From CAJPPJ01 sp963536495 (lineage in GTDB: Bacteria; Bacillota_I; Bacilli_A; RF39; UBA660): a stretch of 64,000 bases of DNA. The stretch is taken from NCBI GenBank assembly GCA_963536495.1, contig CAUTAF010000007.1:16662-80661 (forward strand), written 5' to 3'. The number at the start of each line of letters is the position of its first letter. Within the stretch, counting starts at the first letter, position 1. The position numbers and the translations under genes are program-made. The notes beneath the pieces are model-generated. The model saw only the letters and a list, made by a program, of their open reading frames with translations. It was not told where the DNA came from and ran no database searches. Positions 1 to 7,807 of the stretch are shown piece after piece.

Positions 1-1
1 A

Positions 2-895
2 TCTAGACATGTAAGACCTGATTTAGATGCACTTGGAAGTCAATTAGCACTTAAGTATTCTTTGAGTTTAAAATATCCTGATAAAAATATTTTAGCAGTA
101 GGAGCTACTTCTTCAGTATTTAATTTTTTACCTAAATTAGATAAAGAAAAAGTTGATGATAATACTTTGTTAATCGTTTTAGATAATCCTAATTTTTCTA
201 GAATAGATGTAGCAGATTATACTAAATATAAAAAAATAATAAAAATAGATCATCATCCATTAATCGATACTTTTTCTGATATAGAACTTATAGAAACTAA
301 TAAATCAAGTACTTGTGAAGTTTTATATGATTTATTTAAAGCTTTAAATTATCCGTTTGATCCGGAAATAGCAAGTTATTTAATGTATGGAATTATTACT
401 GATACAGGAAGATTTTTATTCTCTCTTGGAGAAAATTTACTTGTTAAAGCAAATGATTTGATTAATACTTATGATTTAGATATGAAAAAAATATATGAAA
501 ATATTTATTTAAGAAGTATTAGAGATGTTAAATTTGAAGGATATATAGTAAATAACTTTAATATTACAAAAAATAATATGGCTTCAATAATTATTGAAGA
601 AGAAATACTAAATAAATATGAAGTTGATCAAGCTGTAAGTGGAAATGTCGTAAATAATTTTACTAATATAAAAGAACTTTTAGTATGGTCTACAGCTACA
701 TATGATAAAAATAAAAAAGCATATAAGATAAGTGTTAGAAGTAGAGGACCTATAATAAATAAAGTATGTGAAATATTTAATGGAGGAGGACATCCTTTAG
801 CATCTGGTGCAGTAATAGAAAAAAAAGAAGATGTCGAAAAACTATTTAACTTATTAGATAAAGAATGTGAAAGGTATAAAAATGAAAATAACTAG
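2..895 (+). CDS. nrnA: DHH/DHHA1 phosphoesterase, NrnA-like (5' end outside window)
   Basis: This is the body of a bifunctional nanoRNase / pAp phosphatase of the DHH-DHHA1 superfamily, which degrades very short RNAs and dephosphorylates 3'-phosphoadenosine 5'-phosphate in the cytoplasm. The frame is already open at base 2 and encodes HVRPDLDALGS, the first metal-binding motif, so the start codon lies upstream of the window. KIDHHP near base 245 is the DHH signature, and GGGHPLASGA near base 785 is the DHHA1 substrate-binding glycine motif. Only roughly the first 20 residues should be missing. It overlaps the next gene by 14 nt, so the two are probably co-transcribed. The family is clear; which activity dominates cannot be told from sequence. 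Confidence 0.88.
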   Translation, partial: SRHVRPDLDALGSQLALKYSLSLKYPDKNILAVGATSSVFNFLPKLDKEKVDDNTLLIVLDNPNFSRIDVADYTKYKKIIKIDHHPLIDTFSDIELIETNKSSTCEVLYDLFKALNYPFDPEIASYLMYGIITDTGRFLFSLGENLLVKANDLINTYDLDMKKIYENIYLRSIRDVKFEGYIVNNFNITKNNMASIIIEEEILNKYEVDQAVSGNVVNNFTNIKELLVWSTATYDKNKKAYKISVRSRGPIINKVCEIFNGGGHPLASGAVIEKKEDVEKLFNLLDKECERYKNENN

Positions 896-1478
896 TGTAA
901 AATTAGATACTATTGCAGTAAGAGAAAGTCAGTATCCTGAAAGTAGTAAAGATGAGTTTTTACTTGTTGGAAGAAGTAATGTTGGTAAAAGTAGCTTTAT
1001 TAATACTTTAATAAATAGAAAAGATTTAGCTAGAACTTCAGAAAAACCTGGTAAGACAAAAACAATAAACTTTTATTTGATAAATGATTCGTTTTATTTA
1101 GTTGATGTTCCAGGATATGGATATGCTCAAACTGGTATGGAACAAAGAAAAAAGTTTGGTTTAATGATCGAAGAATACATAATGAAAAGACAAAATTTAA
1201 AGAGAGTTTTTTTACTTATAGATTTTAGAATTAAACCTACAGAAAATGATTTATTAATGTATAACTTCTTAAAACATTATAAAATCCCTACTACTTTAGT
1301 TTTTACTAAAACAGATAAGATAGGAAGTAGTAAAAAACAACAACAACTACATATGTTAAAGAAAGCATTTGATATAGTAGTTGGAGATAATATAGTTTTA
1401 TTTTCATCAGTTTCTAAACTAGGAAAAGAAGAAGTTTTAAATTATATGGAAAGGTTAATGGAAAAAGAAAATGACTAA
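882..1478 (+). CDS. ysxC: Ribosome biogenesis GTPase YsxC/EngB
   Basis: A TrmE-Era-EngA-YihA superfamily GTPase of about 198 residues, the normal family length, needed for late assembly of the 50S subunit. G1 is GRSNVGKSS, G3 is DVPGYG and G4 is TKTD, in the expected order. I place the start at the ATG at 882 because AAGG at 871-874 sits 7 nt upstream; an in-frame GTG at 867 has no such site. It overlaps nrnA by 14 nt and der by 8 nt, forming a GTPase pair inside one operon. Confidence 0.95.
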   Translation: MKITSVKLDTIAVRESQYPESSKDEFLLVGRSNVGKSSFINTLINRKDLARTSEKPGKTKTINFYLINDSFYLVDVPGYGYAQTGMEQRKKFGLMIEEYIMKRQNLKRVFLLIDFRIKPTENDLLMYNFLKHYKIPTTLVFTKTDKIGSSKKQQQLHMLKKAFDIVVGDNIVLFSSVSKLGKEEVLNYMERLMEKEND

Positions 1479-2772
1479 TACAGTAGCACTTATTGGAAGA
1501 CCTAATGTAGGTAAAAGTACTATCTTTAATGCACTTATTAAAAAAAGAAAATCTATCGTACTTGATACTCCTGGAGTAACAAGAGATAGAATATATGAAG
1601 ATGCTTATTTTAAAGATTATAAATTTAAACTTATAGATACTGGTGGAATAGATTCAGAAGAATTAACATTTAATGAAGAAATAAAAATACAAGCTAATAT
1701 AGCAATAGATGAAGCAGATGTTATTGTTTTTGTAGTAGATGGAAAAGAAGGGTTAACTAGGGACGATTTATATATTAGAAACTTACTTAGAAATACTAAA
1801 AAACCTATAATAGTTGCAATTAATAAAGTTGATTCAAAAGATTTTAAAGAACATAAATATGATTTTTATGAATTAGGTTTTGAAAACTATGTTGAAGTAT
1901 CTAGTGAATCTAATATGGGAATGTATGAACTTTGTGAAAATATAACTAGTTACTTAGTTATCAAAGAAGAAGAAAAAACTGACTTATTAAAAATATCTAT
2001 AGTTGGAAGACCAAATGTTGGTAAGAGTTCTTTAGTTAATTCACTACTTAATGAAGATAGACTTATAGTATCTTCTATAGCTGGTACTACAAGAGATTCA
2101 GTTGATACTATACTTAAATATCATAATGAAGAATACTGTCTTATAGATACAGCAGGTCTTAGAAAAAAAGGGAAAGTATATGAAAATATAGAAAAATATT
2201 CATATATGAGAAGTATTAAGAGTATAGAAGATTCTGATATAGCTTTACTTGTAATAAATGCAGAAGAAGGTGTTATAGAACACGATAAACATATAGCAGG
2301 ATATATTCTAGAAAAAGGAAAAGGTATCATAATAGTTGTAAATAAATGGGATTTAAGTGAAGAAAAGAAAGAAGATTATATAAAAATGTTAAGAAATGAA
2401 TTTCAATTTATTCCTTATGCTCCGATAATATTTACATCAAATGTTACTAAAAAGGGAATAGGTAATATACTACCTATGGTATCTAAAGTTAAAGAATCTA
2501 TTACTAAAGAAGTTAAAACTAGTGTAATAAATGATTTAATTATGGAAGCTTATCAAATGAAATTACCTCCAACATATAAGATGAAGAGATTAAAAATATT
2601 TTTTGTATCACAAATTGGAAGTAAACCACCTAAGTTTTTATTTAGAGTAAACGATGATAATTTAATTCATTTTGCTTATAAAAGATATTTAGAAAATAGA
2701 ATTAGGGAAAGTATCGATTTTACTGGAACACCTATAATACTTGAATTTAGAGGTAAAAAAGAGGAAAAATAA
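1471..2772 (+). CDS. der: Double-domain ribosome GTPase Der/EngA
   Basis: Essential 50S-assembly GTPase with two consecutive G domains. The first P-loop, GRPNVGKST, is near residue 8 and the second, GRPNVGKSS, near residue 177. Each is followed by its own DTGG or DTAG switch motif and its NKVD or NKWD specificity motif. The C-terminal KH-like domain, from about residue 350, has the basic stretch YKMKRLKIFF typical of the family. At 433 residues it is full length. The start overlaps ysxC by 8 nt and the stop shares its last base with the next start codon, so translation is probably coupled. Confidence 0.97.
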   Translation: MTNTVALIGRPNVGKSTIFNALIKKRKSIVLDTPGVTRDRIYEDAYFKDYKFKLIDTGGIDSEELTFNEEIKIQANIAIDEADVIVFVVDGKEGLTRDDLYIRNLLRNTKKPIIVAINKVDSKDFKEHKYDFYELGFENYVEVSSESNMGMYELCENITSYLVIKEEEKTDLLKISIVGRPNVGKSSLVNSLLNEDRLIVSSIAGTTRDSVDTILKYHNEEYCLIDTAGLRKKGKVYENIEKYSYMRSIKSIEDSDIALLVINAEEGVIEHDKHIAGYILEKGKGIIIVVNKWDLSEEKKEDYIKMLRNEFQFIPYAPIIFTSNVTKKGIGNILPMVSKVKESITKEVKTSVINDLIMEAYQMKLPPTYKMKRLKIFFVSQIGSKPPKFLFRVNDDNLIHFAYKRYLENRIRESIDFTGTPIILEFRGKKEEK

Positions 2773-3191
2773 TGGATGTAAGAATATGGATAATTATATT
2801 AGTTCTTGCAATAATATTTGAACTAATAACATATGGACTTGTTAGTATATGGTTTATACCATCTATTATTCTAACTATTATTTTAAAATCATTTGGACTT
2901 AATAATTTATATATAGAATTACTTATAGTACTTATAACATCTAGCATTTTATTAATATTTACAAGACCGATTGTAGTTAAATTATTAAAACCTAAAAATA
3001 TAAAAACTAATTTTGATAGAATTTTAGATATGGAAGGTAAGATAATAAAGGAAGTTAAATTAAATGATTTTGGAATAGTAAAAGTAGATGGTAAAGAATG
3101 GAGATGCTATTCTAAAAAAGAAATAGATAAAGGAAAAATAGTAAAAATAAAGAAAATTGATTCCAATAAATTAGAAGTAGAGGAGGTTTAA
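2772..3191 (+). CDS. NfeD-family membrane protein
   Basis: A 139-residue protein with two or three hydrophobic helices (about residues 5-67) and a cytoplasmic C-terminal domain of about 60 residues. The C-terminal pattern (MEGKIIKE..., GIVKVDGKEWRCYS) matches the OB-fold of NfeD proteins. Short NfeD proteins of this type are commonly encoded next to stomatin/SPFH proteins, and the SPFH gene follows after 3 nt, which supports the call. The pair probably acts in membrane-domain organisation or membrane-protein quality control; that role is inferred from the family. Confidence 0.82.
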   Translation: MDVRIWIIILVLAIIFELITYGLVSIWFIPSIILTIILKSFGLNNLYIELLIVLITSSILLIFTRPIVVKLLKPKNIKTNFDRILDMEGKIIKEVKLNDFGIVKVDGKEWRCYSKKEIDKGKIVKIKKIDSNKLEVEEV

Positions 3192-3194
3192 TTT

Positions 3195-4082
3195 ATGACA
3201 GCAGGAATGATAGTTTTAATTATATTATTAATAGTTGTGGTATCATCAGTAAAGATAGTACCACAAGCACAAGCTTTTGTTATAGAAAGACTTGGAAGTT
3301 ATTCACAGACGTGGAATAATGGTTTACATTTTTTGTTACCATTTGTAGATAGAATTTCTAAAAGAGTTAATTTAAAAGAAATAGTTAGAGATTTTGATCC
3401 ACAACCAGTTATTACAAAAGATAATGTAACTATGCATATAGATACAGTTGTATATTTTCAAATTACAGATGCAAAACTTTATACATATGGAGTTGATAAT
3501 CCATTAAACGCAATTGAAATGTTAACTGCAACAACACTTAGAAACTTAATTGGGGATTTAGAACTTGATGAAACATTAACTTCAAGAGATATAATTAATT
3601 CTAAAATGAAGATTATTTTAGATGAAGCAACTGACCCATGGGGAATAAAAGTTAATAGAGTTGAAGTTAAAAATATAATTCCACCTAGAGATATTCAAGA
3701 AGCTATGGAAAAACAAATGAGAGCTGAAAGAGAAAGAAGAGAACAAATCTTAAAAGCTGAAGGTGAAAAGAAATCTAGTATTCTTATAGCTGAAGGTGAA
3801 AAAGAAAGTGCTATTTTAAGAGCAGAAGCAATAAAAGAACAAAAGATTAAAGAAGCAGAAGGGGAAGCTGAAGCTTTGATAAAAATAAAACAAGCAGAAG
3901 CAGAAGGGATAAAAATATTAAATTCTGCTAAAGCTGATAAAACAGTTTTAACTTTAAAAAGTTTAGAAGCAGTATCAAATCTTGCTAATGGAACAGCAAC
4001 AAAAATAATAGTTCCATCTAATTTACAAAATGTTGCAACTATTGGAGCAACTTTAAAAGAGATGTTAAATGATAAAGAATAA
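3195..4082 (+). CDS. Stomatin/prohibitin-like SPFH protein (QmcA/paraslipin type)
   Basis: A 295-residue membrane scaffold protein. Residues 1-20 form one N-terminal hydrophobic anchor. Residues 20-175 match an SPFH/Band 7 domain (RLGSYSQTWNNGLHFLLPF, then TKDNVTMHIDTVVYFQI). Residues 175-245 are a charged Ala-Glu-Lys coiled coil (repeats such as KAEGEKKSS and IAEGEKES) that drives oligomerisation in this family. GAGGAGG overlaps the end of the NfeD gene at a good distance from the ATG. A terminator follows at once, so this closes the operon. Membrane-microdomain function is inferred from the family. Confidence 0.93.
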   Translation: MTAGMIVLIILLIVVVSSVKIVPQAQAFVIERLGSYSQTWNNGLHFLLPFVDRISKRVNLKEIVRDFDPQPVITKDNVTMHIDTVVYFQITDAKLYTYGVDNPLNAIEMLTATTLRNLIGDLELDETLTSRDIINSKMKIILDEATDPWGIKVNRVEVKNIIPPRDIQEAMEKQMRAERERREQILKAEGEKKSSILIAEGEKESAILRAEAIKEQKIKEAEGEAEALIKIKQAEAEGIKILNSAKADKTVLTLKSLEAVSNLANGTATKIIVPSNLQNVATIGATLKEMLNDKE

Positions 4083-4101
4083 TATTTATTATTCTTTTTT
4101 T
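4074..4101 (+). terminator. Intrinsic terminator after the SPFH gene
   Basis: The inverted repeat AAAGAATAAT / ATTATTCTTT with a short loop is followed by a T run. It begins inside the last codons of the SPFH gene. Confidence 0.75.
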
Positions 4102-4121
4102 ATTAAAAAGTATCTACATTA

Positions 4122-4130
4122 TGTTATAAT
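4122..4130 (+). promoter_or_regulatory. Extended -10 promoter for the gspF-pilD operon
   Basis: TG-T-TATAAT is an extended -10 element with a perfect hexamer, about 18 nt before the gspF start and after the preceding terminator. No convincing -35 box is visible, which is usual for extended -10 promoters. Confidence 0.6.
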
Positions 4131-4148
4131 GCTATAGAGGATATAAGT

Positions 4149-5603
4149 ATGGTTGAACAACTAAAAGCTAACAATATAGTATTAGTAGGATTAAAAAAAG
4201 TTTTATTATTTCCGTTTACTTTAATAAAGTATTCTACTGAAGGTATTAGTTTTATTAAAAGAAAAATTAAAAAACAAGGTTTTGATTTTTCTGCTGTAGA
4301 TAAAATAGATGGAGAAGAACTTAATCAAGAATTAGATAAAGTTAAAAAACAAAGTGCAGAATTTAAAAATAAGATAACTTTAAAAGAAGAAAAGAATAAA
4401 AATTATTCATTTAATTATATTGTTAAAAATGAATTTGGTGAAACTGTAAAGGGAAGCTTTGAAGGACCTAGTTTAGAAGCTGTTAAAGTTTTCTTAGAAG
4501 GAGAATACGAAGATGTTTTATCTATTAAACCTAGAGAAAAGTGGGATATAGATATTAATATTGGTGGTAAATTTAAAGCAGATACTTTAGCATTCTTTTT
4601 AACACAACTTGCTACATATTTAAGAGCAGGTATTACTTTAGTTGATGGTATTAGAATTATGGTTAAACAAACAGTTAAACCATATGAAAAGAAAGTATAT
4701 TCTAAAATAGTTTATTCTTTAGTAGGTGGAGATACTTTTTCTAAAGCTTTAAGCTTGCAAAGTAAAGTGTTCCCAGAGTTTTTAATATCTATGGTTAAAA
4801 CTTCTGAACTTACTGGAGATTTACCATCTGTATTAGATGAAATGGCAGATTATTATACAAAAATAGATAAAAACAAACGTTCTTTAAGAGCAGCTTTATC
4901 TTATCCGTTAATTATCTTTATGGTAGCAATAGGTGCAGTAGTGTTTCTTCTTACAGAAGTTGTTCCTAAGTTTCAAGATATGTTTAGTAGTGTTAATGGA
5001 AAACTTCCAGGAATAACTATCTTTGTTCTTCAAATGTCTAGTTTAATACAAAAATATGGACTATATTTATTTATTGGAACTATTATCTCAATATCTATGT
5101 TTGTATGGTTTTATAAAAACAATAGGGTATTTAAGAAAAAGGTTCAAACAGTATTTATGAAATTTCCTGTTTTTGGAGAACTTATTATTTGTAATGAAGT
5201 ATCTAATTTAACTAGAACTTTTGCAACACTTCTTAATCACGGAGTATTTATTACTGATAGTATGGAAATTTTATCGGCAATAACGACAAATGAAGTATAT
5301 AAATCTATGATATATAGAACATTAATAGGTTTATCTAAAGGTGCTAAGATAAGTGAAACTTTTAAAGGTGAATGGGCGTTTCCAATAGTTGCGTATGAAA
5401 TGCTTGCAACTGGAGAAGCAACTGGACAACTTCCAGAAATGATGAGTAAAGTATCAACTCACTTTGCTGATATTCATGAAGCAAAGACTTCTTCACTTAA
5501 ATCACTTATGGAACCATTTATAATTTTATTTTTAGCAACTATTATTGGTTTTATTTTACTTGCAGTAATAGTTCCAATGTTTAGCTTATATAATCAAATT
5601 TAA
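4149..5603 (+). CDS. GspF/PilC-type inner membrane protein of a type II secretion/type IV pilus-like system
   Basis: The membrane platform protein of a type IV pilus, competence or type II secretion machine. Two GspF domains are visible. The first starts near residue 145 (FFLTQLATYLRAGITLVDGIRIM) and the second near residue 350 (ICNEVSNLTRTFATLLNHGVFI), each followed by the family's G-EATGQLP-type motif and a transmembrane helix. A small domain at about residues 75-130 (YIVKNEFGETVKG...EAVKVFLEGEYEDVLSI) matches the usual GspF N-terminus. It is preceded by about 70 extra Lys-rich residues not typical of the family. Only the prepilin peptidase follows; the GspE-type ATPase and pilins are not in the window. 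Confidence 0.9.
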   Translation: MVEQLKANNIVLVGLKKVLLFPFTLIKYSTEGISFIKRKIKKQGFDFSAVDKIDGEELNQELDKVKKQSAEFKNKITLKEEKNKNYSFNYIVKNEFGETVKGSFEGPSLEAVKVFLEGEYEDVLSIKPREKWDIDINIGGKFKADTLAFFLTQLATYLRAGITLVDGIRIMVKQTVKPYEKKVYSKIVYSLVGGDTFSKALSLQSKVFPEFLISMVKTSELTGDLPSVLDEMADYYTKIDKNKRSLRAALSYPLIIFMVAIGAVVFLLTEVVPKFQDMFSSVNGKLPGITIFVLQMSSLIQKYGLYLFIGTIISISMFVWFYKNNRVFKKKVQTVFMKFPVFGELIICNEVSNLTRTFATLLNHGVFITDSMEILSAITTNEVYKSMIYRTLIGLSKGAKISETFKGEWAFPIVAYEMLATGEATGQLPEMMSKVSTHFADIHEAKTSSLKSLMEPFIILFLATIIGFILLAVIVPMFSLYNQI

Positions 5604-5613
5604 GGTGTTTAAA

Positions 5614-6348
5614 ATGATAGTAATATTTTTTATTATGGGTCTTATATTTGGATCGTTTTATAATGTAGTAGCATATAGACTTTCTAATAATATAAGTTTA
5701 ATAAACCCGGTAAGATCAATGTGTCCTAACTGTAAGAAAGAATTGGGTATTTTAGAATTAATACCTATTTTTTCGTATGTGTTTTTAAAAGGGAAATGTT
5801 CTATATGTAAAGAAAAAATAAGTTTATTTTATCCATTTATTGAACTTTTAACAGGAATAAATTTTGCATTAAGTTACTACTTATCTGGTTTTAGTATAGA
5901 TTTATTAATAATGCTTATATTGTTTAGTTATTTTTCTATAGTTATTTATAGTGATTTTAAATATATGATAATACCTGATGAAGTTACTATTGTAACTGTT
6001 ATTTTAACTTTAATACTTATCATAATTAAAGGATTATATTTAAATATTTTAGTGGGATTTATTTCATTTTTATCTACATATCTATTTGCTAAAGTAATAA
6101 GTGTTATCTTAAAAAAAGATGCAATGGGTGGAGGAGATATAAAACTGATGTTTTTTGTTGGTTTACTTCTTAACTACAATGCATTATTAGCATTTTTTAT
6201 ATCTTCATTTTTAGCTTTTCCAGCAGCATTTTATGTAACTGTTAAAAATAAAAATTCTAAGATAGCTTTTGGTCCTTTTATACTTCTTGCAACGATCATA
6301 ATATATATATTTAAATTAGATTTAATTAATATACTTATTTGGTTATAA
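5614..6348 (+). CDS. pilD: Type IV prepilin leader peptidase (A24 aspartic protease)
   Basis: A polytopic membrane aspartic protease that cleaves type IV prepilin leaders and usually N-methylates the new N-terminus. The N-terminal zinc domain has two CxxC pairs (C37/C40 and C62/C65). The catalytic aspartates are D114 (YSDFKY, followed by the expected IPDE) and D175 (MGGGDIKL). I start it at the ATG at 5614, preceded by AAGGTG with 6 nt spacing, rather than at an upstream GTG at 5605 that lies inside this ribosome site. It sits directly behind the gspF-like gene, so this genome should encode a pilus or competence-type pseudopilus elsewhere. Confidence 0.93.
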   Translation: MIVIFFIMGLIFGSFYNVVAYRLSNNISLINPVRSMCPNCKKELGILELIPIFSYVFLKGKCSICKEKISLFYPFIELLTGINFALSYYLSGFSIDLLIMLILFSYFSIVIYSDFKYMIIPDEVTIVTVILTLILIIIKGLYLNILVGFISFLSTYLFAKVISVILKKDAMGGGDIKLMFFVGLLLNYNALLAFFISSFLAFPAAFYVTVKNKNSKIAFGPFILLATIIIYIFKLDLINILIWL

Positions 6349-6396
6349 AAAGAACTTTGATAAAGATTATTATTTAGATTATAAGGAGAAAAAGAG

Positions 6397-6939
6397 ATGA
6401 AAATTTTATTTATATCAGATATACACGGGATAGCTATTAATATGAAAAAAATTGAAAAAGTCATTGAATCTGAAAAAATTGATAAACTTGTTGTTCTTGG
6501 TGATTTGTATTATGCAGGACCTACATATAATAAAAAATTTGAAGTTAATAGTATGTATGTTAAAGATATTCTTACTAAGTATTCGGATAAAATTATATGT
6601 TTAAGAGGAAATTGTGATTCAGATGTTGATATAAAGGCAAGTGATTTTCCAATTTGTAATAATTTATCTTTAATATGTGTAGATGGATTAGATATTTATT
6701 TGACTCATGGTAATGAATATAATATAGAAAAAAACAGGAAATTTAATAGAAAAGGTATATTGGTATATGGACATGAACATATACCCTATATAAAAAAAGA
6801 TAAGGAAATGATTTATATAAATGTTGGATCAATATCTCTACCTAAAGATGATAATAAACCAACATATATGATTTATGATAATAAGAAATTTACAATTTAT
6901 GATATAGAAAATAATAAATTAGATTGTATAGATTTATAA
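6397..6939 (+). CDS. YfcE/MJ0936-type metallophosphoesterase
   Basis: A 180-residue calcineurin-like phosphodiesterase. The dinuclear metal-binding motifs are in order: SDIHG (D8, H10), GDLYYAG, GNCD, THGNEYN and GHEH. Length and spacing match the YfcE/MJ0936 group of small phosphodiesterases; the natural substrate is unknown. AAGGAG lies just upstream of the ATG. It is the last core gene before the transposon; its original 3' flank was probably the hairpin sequence now split by the insertion at 7012-9675. Confidence 0.9.
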   Translation: MKILFISDIHGIAINMKKIEKVIESEKIDKLVVLGDLYYAGPTYNKKFEVNSMYVKDILTKYSDKIICLRGNCDSDVDIKASDFPICNNLSLICVDGLDIYLTHGNEYNIEKNRKFNRKGILVYGHEHIPYIKKDKEMIYINVGSISLPKDDNKPTYMIYDNKKFTIYDIENNKLDCIDL

Positions 6940-7011
6940 ATTATTTGGTGATTAGTATATTAATGAATTAGAAAATAAATATAAGTTTAATAAAATAACT
7001 AAAATAAAATG
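6940..7011. other. Short AT-rich spacer left of the transposon
   Basis: I see no gene, hairpin or promoter here. It separates yfcE from the left direct repeat. Confidence 0.4.
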
Positions 7012-7038
7012 CTTGAATTAACAATAAAAAGACTTTAA
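7012..7038 (+). repeat. Left 27-bp direct repeat (target duplication)
   Basis: It begins CTTGAATTAACAATAAAA and is repeated at 9649-9675 with a single mismatch at the last base (26 identical bases, then A versus C). The two copies bound everything from 7039 to 9648. Elements of the IS1202 group are known for unusually long target duplications of about this length. Confidence 0.8.
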
Positions 7039-7194
7039 TGTCAATAACTTGGGAAAATGTCTCAAATAATTTAAAATATTAGCGTTAAGCGTATACATGA
7101 TTTGTATGCGCTTTTTATTGCCGCCATTATCAACTAAATTTTTTATTATAGAATATTTATTATATTCATTCATTCTTAATTTTACCTTTCTCAT
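7018..7194 (-). pseudogene. Transposase start fused to the IS end (deletion remnant)
   Basis: Reading leftward from 7194, the first 25 or so codons match the start of the transposase at 9563 (MRKVKLRMNEY... to NGGNK). The frame then runs through the deletion junction into terminal sequence and stops at 7018-7020, inside the left direct repeat. No catalytic domain remains. Confidence 0.75.
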
Positions 7195-7279
7195 ATTGTC
7201 ACCTCAGTGACATATTATATATTTTAATTGAGACATAATCCAAAGATAATCATTAAGACATTATCACAAGATAATCATA
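7039..7279 (-). mobile_element. Left IS1202-like end, heavily deleted (241 bp)
   Basis: It is nearly identical to both ends of the right copy, but about 430 bp of the interior is missing. The junction CTTTTTATTGCCGCC falls where the right copy has CTTTTTGTTGCTGCC at one side and TTTTTATTGCCACC at the other, so a short direct repeat could have mediated the deletion. Inner inverted ends TGTCTCAA (7058) and TTGAGACA (ending 7235) are kept. It also retains a plus-strand hairpin with a T run (about 7088-7116) that would terminate transcription arriving from yfcE. Confidence 0.8.
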
Positions 7280-7307
7280 AATGTTATTATTAATGAAACA
7301 AAAAAAG

Positions 7308-7336
7308 TTGACAATTTAGAAATTTTTATATATATT
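7308..7336 (+). promoter_or_regulatory. Sigma-A type promoter of the transposon cargo
   Basis: A perfect TTGACA -35 (7308-7313), a 17-bp spacer and TATATT as -10 (7331-7336). It lies just inside the left IS end and drives the leader ORF and presumably the three cargo genes. Confidence 0.8.
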
Positions 7337-7358
7337 AAATTTAATTGGAGTGAAACTT

Positions 7359-7406
7359 ATGAAAAAGAATCAATTTCAATTAATATTTATGTTAAACAAA
7401 TCATAG
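7359..7406 (+). CDS. 15-codon leader peptide MKKNQFQLIFMLNKS
   Basis: A short ORF with a good ribosome site (GGAG 8 nt upstream), located between a strong promoter and a terminator hairpin that begins at its stop codon. This is the architecture of leader peptides that control downstream genes by transcription attenuation, as known for several ribosome-targeting-antibiotic resistance genes and some ABC-F genes. I do not recognise this peptide and see no obvious alternative antiterminator pairing, so the regulatory role is inferred from position. Its translation is likely given the ribosome site. Confidence 0.6.
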   Translation: MKKNQFQLIFMLNKS

Positions 7407-7441
7407 GGTAAGAGACTATTATAGTTTTTTACCCTTTTTTG
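7406..7441 (+). terminator. Attenuator-like terminator before the cargo genes
   Basis: GGGTAA pairs with TTACCC, and the inner arms ACTAT/ATAGT extend the stem. Seven T residues follow. It lies between the leader ORF and the first cargo gene, so cargo expression needs read-through. Confidence 0.8.
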
Positions 7442-7461
7442 TTGCTATATAGGAGGTAAAA

Positions 7462-7806
7462 ATGGCAAGAAAAAAACCAGAAGATTTTAAAGATGAAGAT
7501 GGGAATATTGATTATCGAGCATATGCAAAATACTTAGATTCTGCTGAATGTGCTAATGATGATAATTATGATATTTTGGTTGATGTTCAATCTGGTAATA
7601 TTTATGAGAGAACTGATGGAGATTGGACAAAAGGGCATGGACATAAAAATGTATTTAATGGTTATAATAGAGATAAAGATAGTAAAAGCAGTAGTTCAGA
7701 TAAACACCCTTGGAGAAATCCTTGGTTAGAGTATAATTCTTCTTATGTTATGACTGATGAAGAATATGAATTAGTTAAGTCGCCAAAAAAGTTAATAAAA
7801 AAATAA
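7462..7806 (+). CDS. Cargo gene 1: acidic hydrophilic protein of unknown function
   Basis: A 114-residue soluble protein, rich in Asp, Lys, Tyr and Trp, with no signal peptide or membrane segment. A low-complexity KDSKSSSSDKH stretch sits near the middle, and a Trp/Pro-rich segment (HPWRNPWLEY) follows. AGGAGG lies 7 nt before the ATG. The next gene starts 1 nt after its stop, so the two are translated from one message. I recognise no family; it could be a substrate, partner or immunity factor of cargo gene 2. Confidence 0.65.
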   Translation: MARKKPEDFKDEDGNIDYRAYAKYLDSAECANDDNYDILVDVQSGNIYERTDGDWTKGHGHKNVFNGYNRDKDSKSSSSDKHPWRNPWLEYNSSYVMTDEEYELVKSPKKLIKK

Positions 7807-7807
7807 A

